A stretch of 64,000 bases of DNA from DASYRM01 sp036004405. GTDB taxonomy: Bacteria > Acidobacteriota > Vicinamibacteria > Vicinamibacterales > UBA2999. The stretch lies in assembly GCA_036004405.1 (NCBI GenBank), contig DASYRM010000062.1, positions 1-64,000 on the forward strand, in the 5' to 3' direction. The position numbers and the translations under genes were made by a program. The notes under the pieces were generated by a model. It saw only the letters and a program-made list of their open reading frames with translations, was not told the origin of the DNA and made no database searches. Shown piece after piece: positions 57,144 through 64,000 of this stretch. Every line of letters begins with the position of its first letter. Position 1 is the first letter of the stretch.

Positions 57144-59296
57144 AGGCCGTGGCCGATGCCCCCGATGCCTACTACATCGTCGCCGAAACCGGGCTCGACC
57201 CGGAGACGCGCGCCCTCAAGGACGGCGAGACCTTCGGCGTCTTCGACGTCTTTGGCGACATCGGCAACGGCGCCGGACAGGGCCTGTACCACGACGGCAC
57301 CCGTCATCTCTCGCTCTGCCAGCTGCGGCTGACCGGTCACCGGCCGTTCCTCCTCGGTTCGTCCACCGGCGCCGGTGGCCACGTGCTCACGGTGCACCTG
57401 ACCAATCCGGATCTGCCGGGCGATCACGAGCTGCTGTGGCCCAAGGCGGTGCTGCACGTCCGCCGCTCGTCGTTTCTCTGGGATCGCACCTGGTTCAGCC
57501 GCATCGGCGTCGTCAACCATGGCCTTGCGCCGCTGTCGCTGTCGCTCGATCTGTCGTTCGACGCCGACTTCCGTGACGTGTTCGAGGTCCGCGGCGCGCA
57601 CCGGCCGGCGCGTGGCCGCGTGATGCCGACGCGCGAGACCAGCCACGGACTGCTCTTCGAGTATCACGGCCTCGACGGCGTGACACGGCAGACGGTCGTC
57701 CAGATCGAGCCGCCGCCGATCATCGCGCTGGCGCAGTGCCGTGTGGAGCTGACAGTGCAGCCGGGCCAGCGCCGCGACGTCTTCGTGGCGGTCGGCTGCA
57801 GCCGCTCGCCCCATGTGGAACCGCTGAGCGAGCGGTTCGCCGAGGCGCTCGCCGAGGCCACCGCGGCCATCGATCGCGTGCGCTCCCGGCTGGCGGGCGT
57901 GCGCACCTCGAGCGATCTCTTCGACGAATGGCTCGAGCGCTCGCGGTCCGACATCGCGATGATGGTCACGCAGACGCCGCACGGCCCCTATCCCTATGCC
58001 GGGATCCCGTGGTTCAGCGCCATGTTCGGACGCGACGGCATCATCACCGCCTTGTCGGTGCTGTGGGCCGATCCGTCGCTGGCGCGCGGCGTGCTGCTGT
58101 CGCTCGCGGCCACGCAGGCCACGCGCGCGGATGCCGCCAGCGACGCCCAGCCGGGCAAGATCCTGCACGAGGCGCGCGGCGGCGAGATGGCCGCGCTGGG
58201 CGAGATCCCCTTTGCCGCCTACTACGGCAGCGTGGACGCCACGCCGCTCTTCGTGTTGCTGGCCGGCCGCTACTACCACCGCACCGGCGACGAGGACACG
58301 ATCAGGCGTCTCTGGCCGCACATCGAGGCGGCGCTGGCCTGGATCGATCGCGACGGCGACGCCGACGGCGACGGCTTCGTGGAATACGCCCGCGCCACCG
58401 AGCGCGGGCTGCAGAACCAGGGATGGAAGGATTCGCACGACGCTATCTTTCACGCCGACGGCGAGCTGGTCGAAGGCCCCGTGGCGCTGTGCGAGGTGCA
58501 GGGATACGTGTACGCGGCGAAGATGCACGCCGCCGAGCTCGCCGGCGTCCTGGGCCACGAGCCGCGCGCGGCGGCGCTGCGGGCGCAGGCCGAACGGCTG
58601 CGTCTCGCCTTTGAGGAGCGGTTCTGGTGCGACGACCTCGGCGTGTACGCGCTGGCGCTCGACGGCGCCAAGCGGCCCTGCCGCGTGGTGTCGTCCAACG
58701 CCGCGCAGTGCCTGATGAGCGGCATCGTGTCGCGCGGGCGGGCCCACCGGCTGGCCGACACCGTGATGCGCGACGGCGTGTTCTCGGGGTGGGGCGTGCG
58801 GACCATTCGTGAGGGCGCGGCCCGCTACAACCCCATGGCCTACCACAACGGCTCGATCTGGCCGCACGACACCGCACTGGTAGCGCTGGGGTTGGCTCGC
58901 TACGGGCTCAAGCACGACGTGGTGCGCATCGCCGAAGGGCTGTTCGCGGCGGCACAGCAGTTCGAGCTGCGCCGCCTTCCGGAGCTCTTCTGCGGTTTCG
59001 GCCGCCACGCGGGCGAGGCGCCCACGCGCTATCCCACCGCCTGCTCACCGCAGGCGTGGGCGGCGGCGTCGTCGCTCCTGGTCGTGCAGGCGCTGCTCGG
59101 GCTCGACATCGACGGCCCCAACCGTCGCGTCACGCTGCGGCAGCCGCGGTTGCCGGCGCCCCTCGAGTGGGTCCGCTTCACGCGCCTGACGGTGCGGGAT
59201 GCAGAGCTGGACCTGCTGTGCGAGCGCCGGGGAGAAGACGTCGGCTCGAGCGTGATGCGCCGCAGCGGCGAGGTCGCGCTCATCACTGAGCAGTAG
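57140..59296 (+). CDS. Amylo-alpha-1,6-glucosidase / glycogen debranching-type protein
   Basis: A 718-residue cytoplasmic protein. Residues 20-250 form the glycogen-debranching N-terminal domain (FGVFDVFGDIGNGAGQGLYH, DGTRHLSLCQLRL). The C-terminal (alpha/alpha)6 barrel has IPWFSAMFGRDGIITALSVL, WIDRDGDADGDGFVEYAR, QGWKDSHDAIFHADG and YHNGSIWPHDTALVALG, typical of GDE_C/mannosylglycerate-hydrolase-like enzymes. It overlaps the upstream GT4 gene by 4 bp. It releases glucose at branch points or hydrolyses a related glucoside. Confidence 0.9.
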   Translation: MKAVADAPDAYYIVAETGLDPETRALKDGETFGVFDVFGDIGNGAGQGLYHDGTRHLSLCQLRLTGHRPFLLGSSTGAGGHVLTVHLTNPDLPGDHELLWPKAVLHVRRSSFLWDRTWFSRIGVVNHGLAPLSLSLDLSFDADFRDVFEVRGAHRPARGRVMPTRETSHGLLFEYHGLDGVTRQTVVQIEPPPIIALAQCRVELTVQPGQRRDVFVAVGCSRSPHVEPLSERFAEALAEATAAIDRVRSRLAGVRTSSDLFDEWLERSRSDIAMMVTQTPHGPYPYAGIPWFSAMFGRDGIITALSVLWADPSLARGVLLSLAATQATRADAASDAQPGKILHEARGGEMAALGEIPFAAYYGSVDATPLFVLLAGRYYHRTGDEDTIRRLWPHIEAALAWIDRDGDADGDGFVEYARATERGLQNQGWKDSHDAIFHADGELVEGPVALCEVQGYVYAAKMHAAELAGVLGHEPRAAALRAQAERLRLAFEERFWCDDLGVYALALDGAKRPCRVVSSNAAQCLMSGIVSRGRAHRLADTVMRDGVFSGWGVRTIREGAARYNPMAYHNGSIWPHDTALVALGLARYGLKHDVVRIAEGLFAAAQQFELRRLPELFCGFGRHAGEAPTRYPTACSPQAWAAASSLLVVQALLGLDIDGPNRRVTLRQPRLPAPLEWVRFTRLTVRDAELDLLCERRGEDVGSSVMRRSGEVALITEQ

Positions 59297-59330
59297 CCTC
59301 TCCGGCACGTCGCGTGCTTCTTCGAAGGGC

Positions 59331-59948
59331 ATGCAGAAGAAGTCGTACCGCCTCAGACGGCCGAGGCGCCTGGCCGTCCTGCTGACCACCATCCTTGCCG
59401 CGGCCTCCATGGCTGCGCTTGGAGCACGCCCGTTCGCCCAGGAAGATCGCGCGGGCGAAGAGCGGTTCAGTGCCACGGCGATCAACATGGGGACGCGCGG
59501 ACCGGCCACGGTCGACCGTGTCGACATCGTGGTCAAACAGTGGTCGCCGCGGATTCAACGCGACCGCCTGATCGGAGTGCTGTTCGAGAAGGGGCCCGAC
59601 AAGCTCCTGGACGTGCTGCAGGACCTGCCGACGGTGGGCTACTTCAAGACGCCGGAAAGCCTGGCCTACGACATCCACTACGCGCAGCGGACGCCGCTCC
59701 CCGAAGGCGGTGAACGCGTGGTGCTCGCCACCGACCGCTACATCCGCTTCTGGGAAGTGGCCCGTGGCTCGCGGACGACCGACTATCCGTTCACGATTAT
59801 CGAGCTGCGCCTGAACGGCGACGGCCGTGGCGAGGGCAAGATGTCGATTGCCACCAGGGTGTTGGCGGACAAGAAGAAGAACGAGGTGGTGCTCGAGAAT
59901 TGGGGCACGCAGCCGGTGCTGCTCAAGGACGTCCGCCGCGAGCGCTGA
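59331..59948 (+). CDS. Conserved secreted protein of unknown function
   Basis: A 205-residue protein with a basic N-terminus (MQKKSYRLRRPRRLAVLLTT) and a signal peptide ending near PFAQ. The mature part is mixed alpha/beta: SATAINMGTRGPATVDRVDI, VVKQWSPRIQRDRLIGVLFE, YPFTIIELRLNGDGRGEG. I do not recognise the family, though it looks like a well-conserved single-domain protein. It begins 35 bp after the debranching gene and 11 bp before the UdgX gene, so it may share either transcript. Confidence 0.7.
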   Translation: MQKKSYRLRRPRRLAVLLTTILAAASMAALGARPFAQEDRAGEERFSATAINMGTRGPATVDRVDIVVKQWSPRIQRDRLIGVLFEKGPDKLLDVLQDLPTVGYFKTPESLAYDIHYAQRTPLPEGGERVVLATDRYIRFWEVARGSRTTDYPFTIIELRLNGDGRGEGKMSIATRVLADKKKNEVVLENWGTQPVLLKDVRRER

Positions 59949-59958
59949 CGGCCCCGAC

Positions 59959-60618
59959 ATGGCGGAGCGCCGTCATCCCGCCGAGCAGCTGCCCTCCGGC
60001 GCGACCCTCGAGGACGCGCGCGAGAAGGCCGCACGTTGCCACGCGTGCGAGCTCTGGCGGCACGCCACGCAGACCGTCTTTGGCGCAGGCGCCGCCCACG
60101 CGGAGATCGTGCTGGTCGGAGAGCAGCCCGGCGATCAGGAGGACCGGGCCGGCAAGCCGTTTGTCGGCCCGGCGGGGCGCGTGCTGGAAGAGGCGCTCGC
60201 CGCGGCGGGCGTCGATGCGGCCCGTGTCTACGTCACCAACGCCGTCAAGCATTTCAAGTGGGTGCCGCGTGGCAAGCGGCGCCTGCACGCCAAGCCGCGT
60301 TTGAGCGAGATCCAGGCCTGCGAGCCGTGGCTCGCCCTCGAGCTCTCGCGCATCCGGCCGCGTGTCGTCGTCTGCCTCGGCACCACCGCCGCGCGCGCGG
60401 TGCTCGGCCGGCCGGTGACGATATCCAGACATCGCGGCACCGTCCTGCCCGGCGACCTGGGGGCAGCAGTCTTCGTCACCGCGCATCCCTCATCCATCCT
60501 TCGCGCTCCGGACGCGGCGTCGAGGGCGCGGGGGCGGGAGCAGCTCGTGGCGGATCTCAGGGTGGCGGCGACAGAAGTACGTCGACAGCCGCCGCCTCGA
60601 CCCGAATCGAAGCGGTGA
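59959..60618 (+). CDS. UdgX-type uracil-DNA glycosylase
   Basis: A 219-residue family-4-like glycosylase. It has LVGEQPGDQEDRAGKPFVGP (active-site motif with AGKPFVG), an Fe-S cluster pattern beginning CHACELW, and the diagnostic insertion GKRRLH at 105-110, with His110 matching the nucleophilic His of mycobacterial UdgX. The C-terminal FVTAHPSSILRAPD is the DNA-intercalation motif. UdgX excises uracil and stays covalently bound to the site. The last 62 bp overlap the 3' end of the lipid-kinase gene on the other strand. Confidence 0.93.
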   Translation: MAERRHPAEQLPSGATLEDAREKAARCHACELWRHATQTVFGAGAAHAEIVLVGEQPGDQEDRAGKPFVGPAGRVLEEALAAAGVDAARVYVTNAVKHFKWVPRGKRRLHAKPRLSEIQACEPWLALELSRIRPRVVVCLGTTAARAVLGRPVTISRHRGTVLPGDLGAAVFVTAHPSSILRAPDAASRARGREQLVADLRVAATEVRRQPPPRPESKR

Positions 60619-61441
60619 CACCGGGCGGCATCCGCACGAGCTCGTCGTCCACGTGCAGCGCCTCGGGATCGTGAATCTCGACGCAGTGCGCCGTCTCGGT
60701 CGCCAGGTCCAGGCGTCCCTCGCGCCCGGCCAGCCGATCGGCAATGTAGTCGGCAAGAGCCTTGCGATCCGCTTCGCGCGCGGTGACGATCGTCAGCTGG
60801 CCATCAGAGGGGCTCGCGTCCGGCGCGAACTCGAGGTTTGGACCGACAGTGCGGGTGTTCAGCACCTCGACCAGCAGGAAGTCGCCGGTACGGGGTGCCC
60901 CGTCCACCGTCAGCGACCAGGCGCGCGGACGGAGACGCGACAGCGTCTGCGCGTAGCGCCGAAGCGCGCGCACCAGCTGCCACGGCGGCGGCTCCTCGCG
61001 GCGCAGGGGACGCCGTCGAAACGACGTCATGCACGCGGCGACCAGGCCGCCTCCAACCCCCTCGACGAAGAAGCGCGCGCCGTTGGTTCCGTGCAGCACG
61101 CCGGTGTCGAACGCCTGCGCCGGTGATTCGTGCCAGCTGCGCGCCATCCGCTCGAGCGGTCCGCGCAGGCCGAGGCTGAAGGCGATGTTGTTCGCGGTGC
61201 CGAGCGGCAGGATGGCCAGCGGCACGCCGCGTCCGGCCGTGACGCGCAGGGCATCCGCGACCGTGCCGTCGCCGCCTGCCGCCACCACGAGCTCGGCTGG
61301 CGGATCGGCGAGCCCGCTGGCATCCGCTGTGTGCTCGATGACGCGCACCAGTTCGTGCCCTTCGCCTTCGAGCAGCTCGCGCAGCGACGAGAGCGAGACA
61401 CGGCGTCCCGAGGCGGGGTTGTAGATGAGCGCAATTCGCAT
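60557..61441 (-). CDS. Diacylglycerol/lipid kinase family protein (YegS/DagK-like)
   Basis: A 294-residue kinase beginning MRIALIYNPASGRRVSLSSL. Motifs: NPASG (phosphate loop), VVAAGGDGTVADALRV (GGDGT) and LPLGTANNIAFSLG. The C-terminal beta-sandwich ends in HVDDELVRMPPGV. It phosphorylates a lipid such as diacylglycerol or a sphingoid base. ATG 61441 fits the family start. It is divergent from surE with 69 bp between starts and overlaps udgX at the 3' end. Confidence 0.9.
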   Translation of the reverse strand: MRIALIYNPASGRRVSLSSLRELLEGEGHELVRVIEHTADASGLADPPAELVVAAGGDGTVADALRVTAGRGVPLAILPLGTANNIAFSLGLRGPLERMARSWHESPAQAFDTGVLHGTNGARFFVEGVGGGLVAACMTSFRRRPLRREEPPPWQLVRALRRYAQTLSRLRPRAWSLTVDGAPRTGDFLLVEVLNTRTVGPNLEFAPDASPSDGQLTIVTAREADRKALADYIADRLAGREGRLDLATETAHCVEIHDPEALHVDDELVRMPPGVTASIRVEAAAVDVLLSPPP

Positions 61442-61510
61442 GGATAGCCCGGCCGCTCGCAAGATTCGGTCCGGCTTCAAGGTGGCGGCCGGTTTGCAAA
61501 CTCGCCACTC

Positions 61511-62335
61511 GTGCGAATCCTTGTATCAAACGACGACGGTATCTACAGCCCTGGTATTGCCGCTCTGGCCGAGGTGGCGTCGGAGTTCGGGACCGTGCGT
61601 GTGGTGGCGCCCGATGTCGAGCGCTCCTCAACGGGGCACGCCATCACGGCCTCGCGGCCGCTCTCGTACCGCGCGACGAACATCAAAGGGCTGACGGCCT
61701 ACCGCGTCAACGGCACGCCGGCCGACTGCGTGTCGCTGGGGGCGTATCACTGGGAGAAGGTCGATGCCGTGCTCTCGGGGCTGAACATCGGCCTCAATCT
61801 CGGCAACTCACTCGGCCATTCGGGTACCGTGGCCGCCGCCAAGCAGGCAGCCCTCCTGGGGTTGCGCGGCATCGCGCTCAGCGCGCCGGCGGGCGCCGAG
61901 CCCGACTTCGAGCCGTTCAAGCCGTGGATTCGCCGCGTGCTGGATCTTCTGCTCGGCGACGTGCGGCTGCCGCTCGTCAACGTGAACTTTCCGCGCGAGC
62001 CGCGCGGATTGATGTGGGCGCGGGCCTCGGTGCGCCGCTACGACGGTCGCATCGTGCCGGTCAAGGATCCGGCCGGGCGTACCCTGTTCTGGTCCACCGT
62101 GGTTCCGATCGAGGACGCTGATGCGGGCACGGATCGCTGGGCGGTGGAGCAGAACTGGATCTCGCTGACGCCGCTGCGCCTGGATCCGACCGACGACGCG
62201 CAGCTGCAGGACGCCCGTCGCGCATGGCCGCTCGACGACGCACTGGCGATGGCGGTCTCGCCGGGCACCTCCTCACCGGAGGCGGCGCGGTCGGTGCGCG
62301 ACGACGAAGCCGAGGCGTCGCTCACGAAGAGCTGA
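61511..62335 (+). CDS. surE: SurE, 5'/3'-nucleotidase
   Basis: A 274-residue SurE with GTG start (MRILVSNDDGIYSPGIAALA). The metal site Asp8-Asp9, the Ser in ERSSTGHAIT and Asn in SGLNIGLNLG are in place, as is GTVAAAKQAALLGLRGIALS. SurE hydrolyses nucleoside monophosphates and short polyphosphate. The 3' end overlaps the histidine-kinase gene on the other strand by 14 bp. An acidic tail (RSVRDDEAEASLTKS) is added at the C-terminus. Confidence 0.94.
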   Translation: MRILVSNDDGIYSPGIAALAEVASEFGTVRVVAPDVERSSTGHAITASRPLSYRATNIKGLTAYRVNGTPADCVSLGAYHWEKVDAVLSGLNIGLNLGNSLGHSGTVAAAKQAALLGLRGIALSAPAGAEPDFEPFKPWIRRVLDLLLGDVRLPLVNVNFPREPRGLMWARASVRRYDGRIVPVKDPAGRTLFWSTVVPIEDADAGTDRWAVEQNWISLTPLRLDPTDDAQLQDARRAWPLDDALAMAVSPGTSSPEAARSVRDDEAEASLTKS

Positions 62336-64000
62336 GCGCTTCGCGAACCTTCCGTCGCAATTCCCCCGGCGAGTAAGGCTTGCTGATGAAGCGGCTGCCG
62401 TTGTCGAGCACGCCGTGGCGGAAGATGGCGTCGTCGGTGTAGCCGGACGCGAAGAGCACCCGGATCCCGGGACGCATGGCGGCGACGCGGGTCGCCAGAT
62501 CGCGGCCGTTCATGCCCGGCATCACGACGTCGGTCACCAGCAGGTCCAGCGGTCCCTGGTGGGCGGCCTGCACCGCGAGCGCCTCGTCGCCGCTCGCCGC
62601 ATCGAGAACCGTGTAGCCGGCCGACAACAGGATCCGTTTGGTCAGCGCGCGCAGCGCCGGCTCGTCTTCGACCAGGAGGATGGTTTCGGTGCCGCTCTGA
62701 TCGCCGATCTCGAACGAAGGCGGCGCGGTGGGGAGGTCGTCCACCTGCGGCAGGTACACCTTGAAGGTGGTGCCGCGGCCCAACTCGCTGTAGACGAAGA
62801 GGCCGCCTTCGCTCTGCTGGACGATGCCGTAGACCGTGGAGAGCCCGAGCCCGGTGCCCTTGCCGATTTCCTTGGTGGTGAAGAAGGGTTCGAAGATGCG
62901 CTGGCGCGTGGCCTCGTCCATGCCGATGCCGGTGTCGCTCACGGCCAGCATGGCGTAGTGCCCCGCGCGCGGCGCCAGATGGCTCACGGCGTCGTCGCTG
63001 TCCATGTACACGCGGCCCGTCTCGATGCTGAGCGTGCCGCCGTCCGCCATCGCATCCTGCGCGTTGACGGCCAGGTTCAGGATGACCTGCTCGATCTGAC
63101 TCGGGTCGGCCTTGATGTGGCCGAGCGTGTCATCGAGCCGGAAGGCCAGCTCGACATGCTCGCTGATCAGCCGCCGCAGCATGCTCTGCATACCGCGGAC
63201 GACCGTCGTGAGATTGATGATCGCCGGCTTCAGGATCTGCCGGCGGCTGAGCGCCAGCAGCTGGCGGGTGAGCGACGCGGCGCGATCGCCGGCCTGCCGG
63301 ATCTGCAGCAGGTCGTTTCGGAGCGAGGCGTCGCGCGGCAGGTCGAGGGCGGCCAACTCCGCGGTGCCGTTGATCACGGTGAGCAGGTTGTTGAAGTCGT
63401 GGGCGATACCGCCGGCCAGGCGTCCCACGCTTTCCATCTTCTGGGCCTGACGGAACTGCTCTTCGAGCTGCCGCTGCTCGGTGACGTCGGTCGCCGTGCC
63501 CACCACGCGTTCCAGCTCGCCGGCCTCGTTGCGGACGGGGAACGACCGGGAGCGGATCCAGCGCACGGTGCCGTCCGGCCGCACGATCCGGTAGGTCTCG
63601 TCGGTGGCGCCGGTCTCGAGCTGCCGGCGCATCGTTCCGTCGATGCGGGTGCGATCGTCGGGATGCACGCTCTCGAGGAAGTGGACGCCGAGATCGTTGA
63701 GGGTCCCCAGCGGCCGGCCCCAGATGGTCTCGTACGCCGGGCTGACGAACTCCAGCACACCATTCGCGTCCGAGATCCAGAACACCTCGCGAATGTTCTC
63801 GACCACCAGCCGGAAGCGCTCCTCGGCCTGGCGGCGCTCGACGTCGCGGCGCAGGACCTCCAGCGCGAACGAGATGTCGGTGGCCACGTCGTCGAGCAGC
63901 CGCACCTCCTGCTCGTCGAAGACGTCGGCCTCTCTGGCGTAGAGGTTGAAGACACCGATCGGCCGGCCGTCCCGCACCAGCGGCAGCGCGGCCATGGAGC
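62322..64000 (-). CDS. Hybrid sensor histidine kinase (GAF-PAS-HisKA-HATPase-REC), 5' end outside window
   Basis: The open frame runs to the right edge, so the N-terminus is missing. The visible part has the end of a GAF domain (LPLVRDGRPIGVFNLYARE), a PAS domain (ENIREVFWISDANGVLEFVS ... VVGTATDVTEQ), HisKA with phospho-His in GGIAHDFNNLL, HATPase_c (NLAVNAQDAM, DTGIGM, GTGLGLSTVYGIV) and a C-terminal receiver (LLVEDEPALRAL, LVTDVVMPGMNG, FISKPYS). Input is therefore cytoplasmic or further upstream; output beyond the receiver is unknown. Confidence 0.92.
   Translation of the reverse strand, partial: SMAALPLVRDGRPIGVFNLYAREADVFDEQEVRLLDDVATDISFALEVLRRDVERRQAEERFRLVVENIREVFWISDANGVLEFVSPAYETIWGRPLGTLNDLGVHFLESVHPDDRTRIDGTMRRQLETGATDETYRIVRPDGTVRWIRSRSFPVRNEAGELERVVGTATDVTEQRQLEEQFRQAQKMESVGRLAGGIAHDFNNLLTVINGTAELAALDLPRDASLRNDLLQIRQAGDRAASLTRQLLALSRRQILKPAIINLTTVVRGMQSMLRRLISEHVELAFRLDDTLGHIKADPSQIEQVILNLAVNAQDAMADGGTLSIETGRVYMDSDDAVSHLAPRAGHYAMLAVSDTGIGMDEATRQRIFEPFFTTKEIGKGTGLGLSTVYGIVQQSEGGLFVYSELGRGTTFKVYLPQVDDLPTAPPSFEIGDQSGTETILLVEDEPALRALTKRILLSAGYTVLDAASGDEALAVQAAHQGPLDLLVTDVVMPGMNGRDLATRVAAMRPGIRVLFASGYTDDAIFRHGVLDNGSRFISKPYSPGELRRKVREALSSS

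Noticed and set aside
1..64000. CRISPR array, prophage or restriction-modification cluster
   Set aside because: No regularly spaced repeats, phage structural genes, methylase or restriction motifs were seen on either strand.

Overview
The window looks like a chromosomal segment of a GC-rich soil member of the Acidobacteriota, plausibly class Vicinamibacteria (inference; no rRNA or marker gene is present). The basis is a set of families named for or concentrated in that phylum: a TIGR03435 'soil-associated' domain, PadR regulators paired with orphan duplicated permeases (TIGR03433/TIGR03434 type), three Oar-like TonB-dependent receptors with N-terminal carboxypeptidase-regulatory domains, and a DUF1592/DUF1552 pair. 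No plasmid or phage backbone genes are visible.

Layout. 1-2.54 kb: the end of an IS3-family element abuts a BlaI/BlaR1-like pair whose promoter holds two palindromic operators. 3.1-18.1 kb: an extracytoplasmic peptide and amide degradation block (acyltransferase-like membrane protein, M19 dipeptidase, amidase, two divergent TonB receptors, gamma-glutamyltransferase, M20 peptidase). 18.5-25.0 kb: a four-gene operon (DUF1592-type dihaem protein, Tat-exported DUF1552 protein, ankyrin protein, c'-type cytochrome), each step overlapping or closely spaced. 25.0-34.0 kb: an accessory zone with a zinc protease, a decayed higA relic, a PadR-permease pair, an intact higBA module, and a second PadR-permease pair; three tRNA-Ser 3'-end-like fragments (2.87, 26.3 and 30.65 kb) suggest tandem integration scars.

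34-44.6 kb: M24 peptidase, PaiB-like FMN protein, copper amine oxidase, a dihaem PQQ dehydrogenase with a lanthanide-type Asp-x-Asp, a beta-helix protein, an exported RraA-like protein, a CBM9-like protein and a BACON lipoprotein. The divergent promoters at 38.27 and 42.42 kb share an operator-like motif. 44.6-49.8 kb: small genes, a PadR / HAAS-Wzz / SUI1 operon, DinB, HAD hydrolase and an ATP-dependent DNA ligase. 49.8-64 kb: a third TonB receptor, a histone-H1-like basic protein, small secreted proteins, amidohydrolase, a glycosyltransferase plus debranching-enzyme pair, UdgX-type uracil-DNA glycosylase, lipid-kinase homologue, SurE and a hybrid histidine kinase that runs off the right edge.

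Functional picture: surface scavenging of peptides, amines, alcohols and polysaccharide fragments, with small dedicated regulators (BlaI, three PadR, HigA). Several of these regulators appear to be read from promoters whose -10 box lies 6-9 nt before the start codon, which suggests leaderless mRNAs.
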